Shown here: piece after piece, positions 18,785 through 26,118 of the stretch
Layout: each line of letters begins with the position of its first letter
Numbering within the stretch: position 1 is the first letter of the stretch
DNA from: an uncultured Coriobacteriaceae bacterium
Lineage (GTDB): Bacteria; Actinomycetota; Coriobacteriia; Coriobacteriales; Atopobiaceae
Assembly (NCBI GenBank): GCA_902793195.1
Contig: CADBCS010000008.1
Coordinates: 1 to 64,000 of the forward strand
Length of the DNA: 64,000 nt
Direction of reading: 5' to 3'
Made by a program: the position numbers and the translations under genes
The notes under the pieces: generated by a model
What the model saw: the letters and a program-made list of their open reading frames with translations, nothing else
Databases searched by the model: none
Told to the model about the DNA's origin: nothing

Positions 18785-19261
18785 ATGCTACCGAGCGAGA
18801 TAACGACCACGATGGAATACTCAGACCCCGACCATCCGTTAGCCAACGGCTACATACGCACGTGGAAGCAATTCCATTCCACGGCCAAAGAGGATGGCAA
18901 GGACATAGACGAAAAGGAGTACACGCAAGAGGTAACTGCATTCGACAAACCTTTATGCGAGCGGATTAGGAGACTCATGGACGGAAGAATCACCATAGAG
19001 GACGTGGAAACCGCTTTTGGGGTAGGCAAGACTCAGGCATATGACCTTATCAAGCACCCATCGCGCATGAACCGCGAGCAGGTGGCAAAGTTAGCCACCC
19101 TTCTCGACGTCACCCTCGCAGAGCTGAGGGGAGAGCCGCAGGTGCTCATGGCCAACACTGTAGCGACGTATTACGATCACCTGACAGAGACGGACAAGGC
19201 CATGGTATCCAGTCTGATAACCCGTCTCCATTCCGCAGACCACGAAATCTCATGGATGTGA
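18785..19261 (+). CDS. HTH-domain protein, probable element regulator
   Basis: 158 residues. The first 55 are polar and unrecognised. The middle (about 58-115) looks like a Cro/CI-type helix-turn-helix (ITIEDVETAFGVGKTQAYDL, then REQVAKLATLLDVTLAELRGE). The C-terminal LTETDKAMVSSLITRL resembles the tail of small phage repressors. It follows int by 9 bases with GGGGAG before ATG 18785 and is followed by a terminator. A repressor role is inferred; an operator-like palindrome lies downstream at 19402-19422. Confidence 0.7.
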   Translation: MLPSEITTTMEYSDPDHPLANGYIRTWKQFHSTAKEDGKDIDEKEYTQEVTAFDKPLCERIRRLMDGRITIEDVETAFGVGKTQAYDLIKHPSRMNREQVAKLATLLDVTLAELRGEPQVLMANTVATYYDHLTETDKAMVSSLITRLHSADHEISWM

Positions 19262-19297
19262 TTATGTAGCATTTGTGGAATAAAAAAACTTTTACGG

Positions 19298-19347
19298 AAC
19301 CGCTTTTCCGATTCGAGCGCACAGAAATCGGAAGGGCGGTTTTCTTT
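19298..19347 (+). terminator. Terminator after the HTH gene
   Basis: AACCGC-TTTTCCGATT pairs with AATCGGAA-GGGCGGTT, followed by TTTCTTT. It separates the int-HTH unit from the downstream genes. Confidence 0.8.
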
Positions 19348-19401
19348 ATCAAATAGGTTTCCGATTTCACGTATTCATGACTGGAAAACAACAGGTAAAC
19401 C

Positions 19402-19422
19402 GCCAAATACGGCACATTTGGC
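19402..19422. promoter_or_regulatory. Operator-like palindrome before the excisionase-like gene
   Basis: GCCAAAT (19402-19408) and ATTTGGC (19416-19422) form a perfect 7-bp dyad around 7 bases, about 70 bases upstream of the next start. Position and symmetry fit an operator for the element's HTH protein; no binding is demonstrated. Confidence 0.4.
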
Positions 19423-19491
19423 ATAGATGTAATCTGTACTCACGCAACGGTTGCGGACATTGAAAACGGAATAGAGAACGGAGGAATGACT

Positions 19492-19701
19492 ATGGATGTA
19501 ACTTGCATTCCTAAAGACGCCAACAGGCTACGGACAGACCTACCGCTCTTGCTGGACGTTGAGACGGCCAAGCAGATACCGCAGGTATCAGGGCGGTACA
19601 TGCGGACTCTTTGCTCGACGGGACAAGTCCAAGCCATCAAGTGCGGCAAGAATTGGCGTGTCAACCGCGACAGCCTACTCGCATATTGCGGATTGGCGTA
19701 A
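19492..19701 (+). CDS. Excisionase-like helix-turn-helix protein
   Basis: 69 residues from ATG 19492, with GGAGG seven bases upstream (the ATG at 19486 abuts that site). LLLDVETAKQIPQVSGRYMRTLCSTGQVQAIKCGKNWRVNRDSLLAY has the MerR-like winged-helix layout of HTH_17/excisionase proteins. In an integrated element with a tyrosine integrase, a role in excision directionality or regulation is likely. First gene of the downstream unit. Confidence 0.7.
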   Translation: MDVTCIPKDANRLRTDLPLLLDVETAKQIPQVSGRYMRTLCSTGQVQAIKCGKNWRVNRDSLLAYCGLA

Positions 19702-19710
19702 GGGGGACAC

Positions 19711-20088
19711 ATGAAGTACGACAACACCCCCACGCTGTTCGAGCTACCAGCAGAGAACGGCGTGGGGGAGCCTGACGAGAACATGGTACAACGTGCGCAT
19801 GAGCTGAACGCAGGGCGTGACGAGTGGATAGCAAGATATCCACGACCGTGGAAGCGTATCCAACAGCTTGCACGCAGGGACTATGCAGCAGGACGCAGGA
19901 TGTGCATAAGCCGCTACGTTGAGGACATTCGAGCACACGATTGGTCTGGGACGGACGGCAACGAGTGCAAGATTTCAAACTCGCTGAGAGCACCCCTAGC
20001 ACGCAAGTTGTGCGAGATGCACCCCGAGTACGCAGGTCTTCTAATAACCCGTCCTAGCGTCTGTGACGTGCTCACAGGCACATCATGA
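19711..20088 (+). CDS. Hypothetical element protein
   Basis: 125 residues, soluble and basic, with no recognised domain. An acidic N-terminus is followed by WIARYPRPWKRIQQLARRDYAAGRRMCISRYVEDIRAHD, which looks helical and could bind nucleic acid; the VEDIRAHDW segment resembles small phage proteins of unknown role. GGGGG precedes ATG 19711. Its stop overlaps the next start (ATGA), so the pair is translationally coupled. Confidence 0.65.
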   Translation: MKYDNTPTLFELPAENGVGEPDENMVQRAHELNAGRDEWIARYPRPWKRIQQLARRDYAAGRRMCISRYVEDIRAHDWSGTDGNECKISNSLRAPLARKLCEMHPEYAGLLITRPSVCDVLTGTS

Positions 20089-20585
20089 GCCGTGGCAAGA
20101 AGCAGCAGCCACGCAAGCCGTGGCAACGCAGGGCGAACAGCAGCAGACACTTCCAATGCTTGTACGACGATCTACTCGACAGTCCAGCATTCCACGACCT
20201 GACGGCACGGGAGAAGGTCTTACTAATCTATTGCAGGCGCGAGAGCCATGGGCGTGCAATGGCCGAGGGTGAACACGACGAACGTCTCTTTTACATGAAC
20301 AAGAGCCTACGCACGACCATCCACGAACTGTACAGGCCATCGGACACCCGACAGTTTGAGCACGACATGGGTTCCCTGATAGCGCATGGTTTCGTTGACC
20401 TCGTGAAATCGGGTTACGAGACGAGAACGAAGTCGCTCTATCGCCTATCCGACCGCTGGAACCATTGGGGGACAAGGGCATTCGGAACACCCGAGAGCGT
20501 TAAGACCGTCCACCTGCAAAACGAAGAGGCCAAGGCGAAGAGGGAGCGGCTAAAAACCGAAAGCACCTGCAACCATGCACCATGA
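20085..20585 (+). CDS. Hypothetical protein, winged-helix/replication-initiator-like
   Basis: 166 residues. After a very basic N-terminus (SRGKKQQPRKPWQRR), the segment HFQCLYDDLLDSPAFHDLTAREKVLLIYC and the later LIAHGFVDLVKS resemble the winged-helix domain of RepA-type or phage replication proteins, where a short helix bundle precedes a DNA-binding wing. This is a layout resemblance only. Coupled by a 4-base overlap to the gene before it. If real, it could start satellite replication, but a transcription-factor role is equally possible. Confidence 0.6.
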   Translation: MSRGKKQQPRKPWQRRANSSRHFQCLYDDLLDSPAFHDLTAREKVLLIYCRRESHGRAMAEGEHDERLFYMNKSLRTTIHELYRPSDTRQFEHDMGSLIAHGFVDLVKSGYETRTKSLYRLSDRWNHWGTRAFGTPESVKTVHLQNEEAKAKRERLKTESTCNHAP

Positions 20586-20596
20586 CTTACTGCAAC

Positions 20597-20684
20597 GTAG
20601 CAGCATGTGGAGAGCCGAAAAGCATTCACATACTGCTACCACGCAGGATGATTCGACCAAATCGGGGCGTTTGCATCCTGCGTG
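20597..20684. other. Two consecutive long hairpins upstream of the TerS-like gene
   Basis: First hairpin: 13-base arms at 20597-20609 and 20627-20639 with one mismatch. Second: perfect 11-base arms CACGCAGGATG (20640-20650) and CATCCTGCGTG (20674-20684). They abut each other, fill the 156-base gap and lack T tracts. Possible origin, packaging site or leader structure. Confidence 0.55.
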
Positions 20685-20741
20685 CATGCACCACATACGT
20701 ATATTTCTACCAGCACACCCACGATTTGATAGGAGCACCAT

Positions 20742-21146
20742 ATGCTCACCGATAAGAAGCAAGGTTTCATCAATGCTCGACTCAGTGGTAAGGGACTTGC
20801 GGACAGCTACCGCGAGGCGTTCGACGTGGAGAACATGAACGACCACAGCATTCGCGTGGAGGCATGGCGTCTTGAGCACAACGACCCCGACGTTACCCGT
20901 GCGCTGAAAGAAGGGCAAAAGGAGCTTGCGGAGCGAGCCAAGTGGACGCGCGACGAGGCCATCGACAGACTCACGGACGTTCTGGACATGAGCACGGCAG
21001 CGATTCAGGACGGAGACCTCAGCAGGTCAACCACAGCGACGTTTTTCTCAGCATTCGACCGTCTGCAAGTCGTTACAGGCGTGGGGAGGCAGACGAGCGA
21101 GCTGGACGTCGCGCTCGACGATATGGTTAAGCAGCTTTGGAGCTAA
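20742..21146 (+). CDS. Terminase small subunit-like protein
   Basis: 134 residues. The N-terminus MLTDKKQGFINARLSGKGLADSYREAF matches the LTxKQxxFxxxYLxGxNAxxAYRxA signature of small-terminase (TerS) proteins, which recognise phage DNA for packaging; an oligomerisation-type helical region follows (KELAERAKWTRDEAIDRLTDVLD). AGGAG precedes ATG 20742. No large terminase is present in the element, which is the arrangement seen in phage satellites that redirect a helper phage's packaging motor. Assigned by motif, so moderately certain. Confidence 0.72.
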   Translation: MLTDKKQGFINARLSGKGLADSYREAFDVENMNDHSIRVEAWRLEHNDPDVTRALKEGQKELAERAKWTRDEAIDRLTDVLDMSTAAIQDGDLSRSTTATFFSAFDRLQVVTGVGRQTSELDVALDDMVKQLWS

Positions 21147-21158
21147 GGAGACGAAGAC

Positions 21159-21362
21159 ATGAGCGAAGTTATCAGCGTCAAGTTCACCGACGCACAGACC
21201 ATGGCAGTCATAGATGCATGCAAGGCACGCGCGAAGAGGATCGTAACGAGTCCAGACATGAGCTTTCAAGAGCTGGAAATGCTGGGACACCTTGCGGACG
21301 CGCTTATCTGCATCGAATGCGGAGTGTTCAACGCCGACAAGGAACAAGACGATAGGAGCTAG
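21159..21362 (+). CDS. Small hypothetical element protein
   Basis: 67 acidic residues (MSEVISVKFTDAQTMAVIDA...) with two cysteines in ICIECG and no recognised domain. AAGGAG precedes ATG 21159 by about ten bases. It sits 12 bases after the TerS-like gene and 3 bases before the coiled-coil gene, so it is part of the same transcript. Confidence 0.6.
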   Translation: MSEVISVKFTDAQTMAVIDACKARAKRIVTSPDMSFQELEMLGHLADALICIECGVFNADKEQDDRS

Positions 21363-21365
21363 AGC

Positions 21366-22043
21366 ATGAACCTGAATGACTACATGGACACGTGGAGCGG
21401 ATACACCGAGAGCGTCAACGAAGCCGCGAGCAAGCGCGACGGCAAGCTCGAAAAGCTCGACGGCTACAGGGGCGAACGCGCCGACAAGGAGCGCGAGGAA
21501 ATCACCCGCGAGTTCAACGAGGCAGTAGAGGTCGCAAGGACGGAGGCACACGCAAAGTTCAACGCGACGCTCAAAGCCATGAAGGAAAAGGCAGACAAGA
21601 TAGACGAGGCAATGGTCGCACCGACCAATGACATGCTTAACGCGCTCAAAGCTCTTGAGATGAGAACCAGCATCACGGCACGCGAGGCAAATTCGGCGGC
21701 GAAGCTGATGGAGGGTTGCGACGTCGCTCTCGACGCGCTGCAAGACCTATGTACCGCGCGTGGTGGCGTTCGCGTCTCGACACGTGGCAAGAGCGCACGC
21801 GCCAAGGCATACGATCACCTGCATTCGTTCAACGAGGCGGCTGGAATGCTCTTGTCATGGCGTGGCGGCTCAAGAAGCGAGCTGATGCGCAAACGAAGCG
21901 AAGAGTTTTACGCGCATGCATCCGAGCGCACGCCCATCGGAGCTGCACTTGTGGCAGACATTCGCACGGACAACGTAGCGGACTTTGCCAAGGCAATCGT
22001 TGGAGACGATGCGAGCCTCAGCGACGTTTTGCGTCTGGACTAG
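21366..22043 (+). CDS. Coiled-coil hypothetical protein of the element
   Basis: 225 residues. Roughly residues 15-110 are highly charged and alanine-rich with heptad-like spacing (KLEKLDGYRGERADKEREEITREFNEAVEVAR...), predicting a long coiled coil; the C-terminal third is globular and unrecognised. No signal or membrane segment. Last gene of the operon, followed by a strong terminator. By position after a TerS-like gene it could be a capsid-assembly or scaffold-like factor, but that is a guess. Confidence 0.65.
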   Translation: MNLNDYMDTWSGYTESVNEAASKRDGKLEKLDGYRGERADKEREEITREFNEAVEVARTEAHAKFNATLKAMKEKADKIDEAMVAPTNDMLNALKALEMRTSITAREANSAAKLMEGCDVALDALQDLCTARGGVRVSTRGKSARAKAYDHLHSFNEAAGMLLSWRGGSRSELMRKRSEEFYAHASERTPIGAALVADIRTDNVADFAKAIVGDDASLSDVLRLD

Positions 22044-22103
22044 CCGACCATCCGAAAGCCACGCAGGGACTTCCAACTCGTTCGTCCTGACGTTGGCATA
22101 ACC

Positions 22104-22146
22104 AACCCGCCTATGTGGTGCACGCACATGGGCGGGTTTTTCTTTT
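22104..22146 (+). terminator. Strong terminator at the end of the element operon
   Basis: AACCCGCCTATGTG (22104-22117) pairs with CACATGGGCGGGTT (22125-22138) with one wobble, followed by a T-rich tract TTTTTCTTTT. Confidence 0.9.
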
Positions 22147-22317
22147 GCGGGTATTTAGTCGTTCTTGAAGAGAAAAGCCGTTTGAAAGCGTCTCAGCGGC
22201 TCATTTATCAGGCCTTTTGCACCTCATGAGGAATGCTTACCCGTTGGCTGGAATTGTGTGCTTTTCTCCATATCCTGACAGCGGATTTCGAGGCCGAAAT
22301 CGGTTTGTTGCGGGTTT

Positions 22318-22349
22318 CGGGTGAACAACGGGTGAACGTGCGGGTGAAC
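22318..22349. repeat. Right arm-type repeats (3 x CGGGTGAAC)
   Basis: CGGGTGAAC occurs at 22318-22326, 22329-22337 and 22341-22349. The 11- and 12-base spacing equals that of the left triplet at 17445-17475, in the same orientation. Likely integrase arm sites, 59 bp from the attR core. The rest of 22147-22364 shows no gene. Confidence 0.65.
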
Positions 22350-22364
22350 AAATATCGGAGCTAA

Positions 22365-22397
22365 CAAAAAAGGTCAACCAAATACCATGGTTGACCT
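22365..22397 (-). terminator. Element-supplied terminator for tRNA-Phe
   Basis: Minus strand AGGTCAACCA (22397-22388) pairs with TGGTTGACCT (22380-22371) followed by T7. It lies just past the tRNA 3' end, so the element replaces the chromosomal terminator that it displaced to 17248-17272. Confidence 0.8.
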
Positions 22398-22407
22398 CGT
22401 ATTTTAA

Positions 22408-22456
22408 CTGGTGGCTGGGAAGGGAGTCGAACCCCTGACACAGGGATTTTCAGTCC
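22408..22456. other. attR core within the intact tRNA-Phe gene
   Basis: 49 bases identical to attL at 17282-17330. Here the repeat continues into the tRNA 5' half, so the functional tRNA is rebuilt at this end of the element. Confidence 0.93.
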
Positions 22457-22484
22457 CCTGCTCTACCAACTGAGCTACCCAGCC
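22409..22484 (-). tRNA. tRNA-Phe (anticodon GAA)
   Basis: 76-base minus-strand gene with encoded CCA. Acceptor GGCTGGG pairs with CCCAGCC; D arm AGCTCAGTTGGTAGAGCA; anticodon stem GGGGA/TCCCT with loop CTGAAAA giving GAA; T loop TTCGACT. All arms pair with only wobble exceptions. It reads phenylalanine codons and serves as the integration site of the adjacent element. Confidence 0.97.
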
Positions 22485-22599
22485 GCGCGTCAAGCTCATT
22501 AAATATAGCAGACTTCTTGCTCTCGTCAACAAAAAACTTTCCGAAAATTGCTGTCGCCAATAAAACGGGCAAAACAAGCTCTGGTGCCGCCCTATCCAA

Positions 22600-22911
22600 C
22601 TAGAACCGCACGCGAAAGATGCTCTCGTTCTGGTGAGGCTCGATCTCCTCCTTCTCGGAGATGACGAAGTTGATGGGGTAGCGCCCCCAGGCGTTGTTGA
22701 GGCGCCCGAAGAAGAGCGCGATTTGCTCGTCGGTGCCCTCGAGCTCCATGCTCACGCTTCCGTCCCACTCGTTGCGCACCCATCCGGTGAGTCCCAGGTC
22801 GTTGGCCAGGTGTCGGGTCGTCCACCTAAACCCCACGCCCTGCACCTCTCCCTCAAAGCGAACGGCAAGGCGTCGCACCCCGTTGCCAGTGTCGTTATTA
22901 CGGTCCGTCAT
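22600..22911 (-). CDS. acyP: Acylphosphatase
   Basis: 103 residues, slightly longer than the usual 90 because of a polar N-terminus. It hydrolyses carboxyl-phosphate bonds such as acetyl phosphate or 1,3-bisphosphoglycerate. The VQGVGFR loop has phosphate-binding R29 and GWVRNEWDG has catalytic N47. ATG 22911 is preceded by GGTGGAAG. Stands alone, divergent from the lipoprotein gene. Confidence 0.9.
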   Translation of the reverse strand: MTDRNNDTGNGVRRLAVRFEGEVQGVGFRWTTRHLANDLGLTGWVRNEWDGSVSMELEGTDEQIALFFGRLNNAWGRYPINFVISEKEEIEPHQNESIFRVRF

Positions 22912-23068
22912 GTCTTCCACCCCCAGGGCACATGGCCGCCACGCGCGGCGCAAACGCCACGGCTTTTCCATACCATTATCCCCGCTTTTCGTGTGGTTGA
23001 GAAGACTCAGCAATTCGCGTGGCGTACAATGGAAGACGTGCAATTGACCTGTCCATCGAGGAGGATAC

Positions 23069-24982
23069 ATGGGCTGCACCAGAAGGGGCTTTGTCTCGTT
23101 GGCTTCCGCCGCCACGCTGCTGGGTTTGGGGGCGTGTGCCGCCAACACGAACCAGGAGCCAAAGGAGGAGCAGGAGCCTCCTGCCGAGGCTCCCAAACAA
23201 GAGGAGCCAACCGTCGACCTCAAGGAGTTCGAGAAGCTCACGCTCGACATGCGGGCGTGGGATTACGACGACGAGAACGACGTGTATTACCAGCTGGGCA
23301 TACCCTATTGCCTCAAGCCGGGCTCGGCGAGCTATCAGTCGCTTGCCATCTTCGTGCCCGGCGCCTACTTTACGGCAAAGCCGAAGGGCAAGAAATTCGA
23401 GTGCGAGGTCAACAAGAAGGGGAAGGTGGGGAAGTTCACCGCCGAGACCGCGCCTGTTGCCATGCCCATCAACTCCGGCACGCTCAGTCCGCAGGCCTGT
23501 CCAACCTCGTATGGCTATGCGGGTCTCAAAAACTACCTCAAGACCGGCTTCGTGTACGTCTATGCCGGCTTTAGGGGTCGCAGCTCCGGTTACGAGAGTG
23601 GCGGCGGCAAGGGCGAGGTCTTCTCGGGCGGCGCGCCGTGGCCCGTGGTGGACCTCAAGGCCGCCGTGCGCTACCTGCGCTACAACGCAAAGACGCTGCC
23701 GTTCGACGCGAAGAAGATCTTCGTCTTTGGCTTTAGCGTGGGTGGTGGCGTGAGCGCCGTTATGGGCTCTGCCGGTGACGCCAAGCTCTACACCCCCTAT
23801 TTGGAGCAGGTGGGTGCGGCGATGCACGACGCGGAGGGCGAGACCCTGTCCGATGCGGTGTTTGGGTCGGCGTCTTGGTGCCCGGTTACGTCGTTTGACA
23901 CGGCGGATGCGTCGTACGAATGGATGATGGGCCAGTACGAGTCCAAGGACTCGCGTGCGGAGGGCACCTGGACCAAGCAGCTCTCACAAGACCTGTCGCG
24001 AGCCTACGCTTCCTATGTCAACGAGATGGACTTTAGGGACGGTGACGACCAACCGCTCACGCTCGACGAGACCTCGGGCGAGATATACGCCGACGGAAGC
24101 TACTACACGTATCTGCTCAACATCCTCCAGGACTCGGCCACGGAGTTCTTTGCGCACACCGAGTTCCCCTACACCTACACCCCGCGTCATGTGGTCAACG
24201 CCGGCTTCCCCGGCGACCCCAACCTGCAAAGTGCCGGGACCGGCGCGTCGGATGTGGAGGCCATCACCGGCGATGCCTCGGCGCAGGCGGTGAGCGGCAC
24301 GCAGAAGGACGAGGAGAAGAGCGACGGGACCTCGCGCGTTGAGGCGGTGGTCTACAACACCGAGACGGACTACGTCAACGCGCTCAACAGCGATCAGTGG
24401 TGGTTCACCTACAACGAGCGGAAGGACGCCGTTCGCATAACGAGCGTCGGCGACTTCGTGAGGCACCTCAAGAACGCTGCGAAGGGCGTATGCGCCTTCG
24501 ACGCCATTGACCGCTCGACCGTGGAGAACCAGCTCTTTGGTGTGGACGAGGCGGGCTCGCTGCACTTTAGCAAGATCGTGTGCGATACGATAACCGCAGG
24601 TCGTGATACCTATGCCAAGCTCGATGGCTGGAAGGACACCTTGGTCAAGGACTGGACGGGCGACCTCATTGAGGTGGATTCCCTCGAGACCAACATGGAG
24701 ACGCGCGTCGACATGTTCAACCCGCTCTTCTTCCTCAGCGGTTCGCAAAAGGGTTTTGGCACCGCAACCGTCGCACCGTACTGGCGCATTAACTCCGGCG
24801 TGTTCCAAACCGACACGTCGCTGTGTACCGAGGCAAACCTCGCGGTCGCGCTTGGCGCCTACGAGGGGGTGGAGGACGTGTCGTACAACCCCATCTGGGG
24901 CAGGGGACACGAGCTGTGCGAGATTGGCGGCAGCTCGGAGGACAAGCTCATCGAGTGGATCTTGAGCTGTTGCGCCGAATAG
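23069..24982 (+). CDS. Secreted tannase-like alpha/beta-hydrolase lipoprotein
   Basis: 637 residues. N-terminus CTRRGFVSLASAATLLGLGAC has a twin-arginine motif and a lipobox (L20-G-A-C23), so a Tat-exported, lipid-anchored protein is expected. A Glu/Pro-rich linker (27-48) precedes an alpha/beta-hydrolase with nucleophile S223 in FGFSVGGGVSAVMGSAGD followed by KLYTPYLEQVGA, a pattern I associate with bacterial tannases; GRGHELCE near the C-terminus could supply the histidine. A gallate-ester or related plant-phenolic esterase is likely but not certain. The GGAGGA ribosome site supports ATG 23069. Confidence 0.75.
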   Translation: MGCTRRGFVSLASAATLLGLGACAANTNQEPKEEQEPPAEAPKQEEPTVDLKEFEKLTLDMRAWDYDDENDVYYQLGIPYCLKPGSASYQSLAIFVPGAYFTAKPKGKKFECEVNKKGKVGKFTAETAPVAMPINSGTLSPQACPTSYGYAGLKNYLKTGFVYVYAGFRGRSSGYESGGGKGEVFSGGAPWPVVDLKAAVRYLRYNAKTLPFDAKKIFVFGFSVGGGVSAVMGSAGDAKLYTPYLEQVGAAMHDAEGETLSDAVFGSASWCPVTSFDTADASYEWMMGQYESKDSRAEGTWTKQLSQDLSRAYASYVNEMDFRDGDDQPLTLDETSGEIYADGSYYTYLLNILQDSATEFFAHTEFPYTYTPRHVVNAGFPGDPNLQSAGTGASDVEAITGDASAQAVSGTQKDEEKSDGTSRVEAVVYNTETDYVNALNSDQWWFTYNERKDAVRITSVGDFVRHLKNAAKGVCAFDAIDRSTVENQLFGVDEAGSLHFSKIVCDTITAGRDTYAKLDGWKDTLVKDWTGDLIEVDSLETNMETRVDMFNPLFFLSGSQKGFGTATVAPYWRINSGVFQTDTSLCTEANLAVALGAYEGVEDVSYNPIWGRGHELCEIGGSSEDKLIEWILSCCAE

Positions 24983-25001
24983 GCAGTGCAAATAATGGGG
25001 C

Positions 25002-25042
25002 GATTCCCCGGCTCTCTTGGGAAGACGGAGGGCCGGGGGATT
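25002..25042. terminator. Inverted repeat after the tannase-like gene
   Basis: ATTCCCCGGC (25003-25012) pairs with GCCGGGGGAT (25032-25041) with one mismatch, then TTGTCTATT. It ends the lipoprotein transcript and carries the GGGGATTGTC variant of the genome's dispersed intergenic motif. Confidence 0.6.
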
Positions 25043-25150
25043 GTCTATTAAAGGCGTTGCGGAACACATTCACGTGCCAGAAAAACCATCAAAAATAGGC
25101 CCTTCTTTATGCCGTCACAACCTAGTATATGAAAAACACACAATATTCTA

Positions 25151-25168
25151 GGTATATGGTATAATACC
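25151..25168 (+). promoter_or_regulatory. carD promoter -10 within a small dyad
   Basis: TATAAT at 25160-25165 is a consensus -10 about 27 bases before carD. It is embedded in GGTAT (25151-25155) and ATACC (25164-25168), a 5-bp dyad that may be an operator. The -35 region is not recognisable. Confidence 0.45.
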
Positions 25169-25191
25169 TTCGGCAATCGGAAGGAGCTTTC

Positions 25192-25692
25192 ATGTACAGC
25201 GTAGGGGAATACATCGTTCATCCCGGTCAAGGCGTCTGCAGGGTAGAGGGTCTGGTGCAGGAGCCTCGTGAGGTCTATCAGCTTCTTCCAATCGGACAGC
25301 GCCATCCCATGCGCATCACCTATCCCGTGGCGCTCGAGGAGAACCTGCGCCCCGTCCTCTCGCACGACGAGGCGGTCGCCATCATCGAGCAGTACCCAAC
25401 CATGTCGGTGGACACGTTCGTGGCAAAGAGCAACGCGCTCGAGGAGGAGCACTTCAAGCAGGAGATTCGCCATGGGTCGTGCGAGGACTCGGTCCGCATA
25501 GTCAAGACGTTCCGCAGGCGCATCGCCGAGACGCGTGCCCGCAACAAGAAGCCACCAGTGGTGTACGAGCGCATTCTCAAGCAGGCGAGCCAGCGTTCGC
25601 TCGAGGAGCTCTCGGTGGCCCTTGAGATGACGACCGACGACGTGCGCATGCTGTTCGAGAGCAAGCTGGACGAGGACGTTTCCAGCAACTAG
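25192..25692 (+). CDS. carD: CarD-family transcriptional regulator
   Basis: 166 residues. The N-terminal CarD/TRCF-type RNA polymerase interaction domain (YSVGEYIVHPGQGVCRVEGL) binds the RNA polymerase beta subunit; the helical C-terminal domain (about 70-160) contacts DNA near the -10 and stabilises open complexes. Length matches actinobacterial and clostridial CarD. AAGGAG precedes ATG 25192. Monocistronic with its own promoter. Confidence 0.92.
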   Translation: MYSVGEYIVHPGQGVCRVEGLVQEPREVYQLLPIGQRHPMRITYPVALEENLRPVLSHDEAVAIIEQYPTMSVDTFVAKSNALEEEHFKQEIRHGSCEDSVRIVKTFRRRIAETRARNKKPPVVYERILKQASQRSLEELSVALEMTTDDVRMLFESKLDEDVSSN

Positions 25693-25795
25693 CTCCGGAC
25701 GGAGTTGCCGTGCATGGTAAATTCGAAGGTTAGTGGGCTTGTGAGCCTCCTAGGCTACAATATCCTTTATTGAATCTTGTACGAGGGGGATTGTG

Positions 25796-26092
25796 ATGGA
25801 AGCTGGCACAGAAGACTACAGGAATCGGGCGATCGTCACCGTCTTGGGTAGCGATCGCTCGGGCATAGTGGCAGCGGTAACCAGCGTGCTTGCCAACCAT
25901 GAGGCAAACATCCTGGACATCTCGCAAACGATCCTGCAGGGAATCTTCACCATGACGATGCTCGTCGACCTCGGCGATGCCGACGTGGCATTCTCCGAGC
26001 TCCAAGAGCAGTTTGGCGAGCTGTCCGCATCTCTTGGCGTCCAGATCAGCATGCAGCGCGAAGAGGTGTTTCGGTTCATGTACCGTCTCTAG
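25796..26092 (+). CDS. ACT domain protein (UPF0237 type)
   Basis: 98 residues forming one ACT domain: AIVTVLGSDRSGIVAAVTSVLANHEANILDISQTI, then a second beta-alpha-beta segment. Proteins of this size and sequence are small ligand-binding regulators of unknown partner. GAGGGGG precedes ATG 25796; the GTG one codon earlier is less likely. It lies 26 bases before citrate synthase and is probably co-transcribed with it. Confidence 0.85.
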   Translation: MEAGTEDYRNRAIVTVLGSDRSGIVAAVTSVLANHEANILDISQTILQGIFTMTMLVDLGDADVAFSELQEQFGELSASLGVQISMQREEVFRFMYRL

Positions 26093-26118
26093 ACGGCAGA
26101 AAACAGGCAGGTAGACGT

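Larger units (their letters stand above)
17331..22456. mobile_element. 5.1-kb integrated phage-satellite-like element in tRNA-Phe
   Basis: Bounded by 49-bp direct repeats, it has an integrase next to attL, an HTH protein, an excisionase-like protein, a winged-helix-like protein, a TerS-like protein and several small unknown genes, all on the + strand. It is visibly more A/T-rich than its surroundings at the integrase end. No capsid, portal, large terminase, tail, lysis or conjugation genes are present. That gene set resembles phage-inducible chromosomal islands, though it is much smaller than described ones; a decayed prophage end is the alternative. Confidence 0.85.

Noticed and set aside
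17331..22456. Complete or nearly complete prophage
   Set aside because: No portal, capsid, large terminase, tail, holin or endolysin genes; total length only 5.1 kb.
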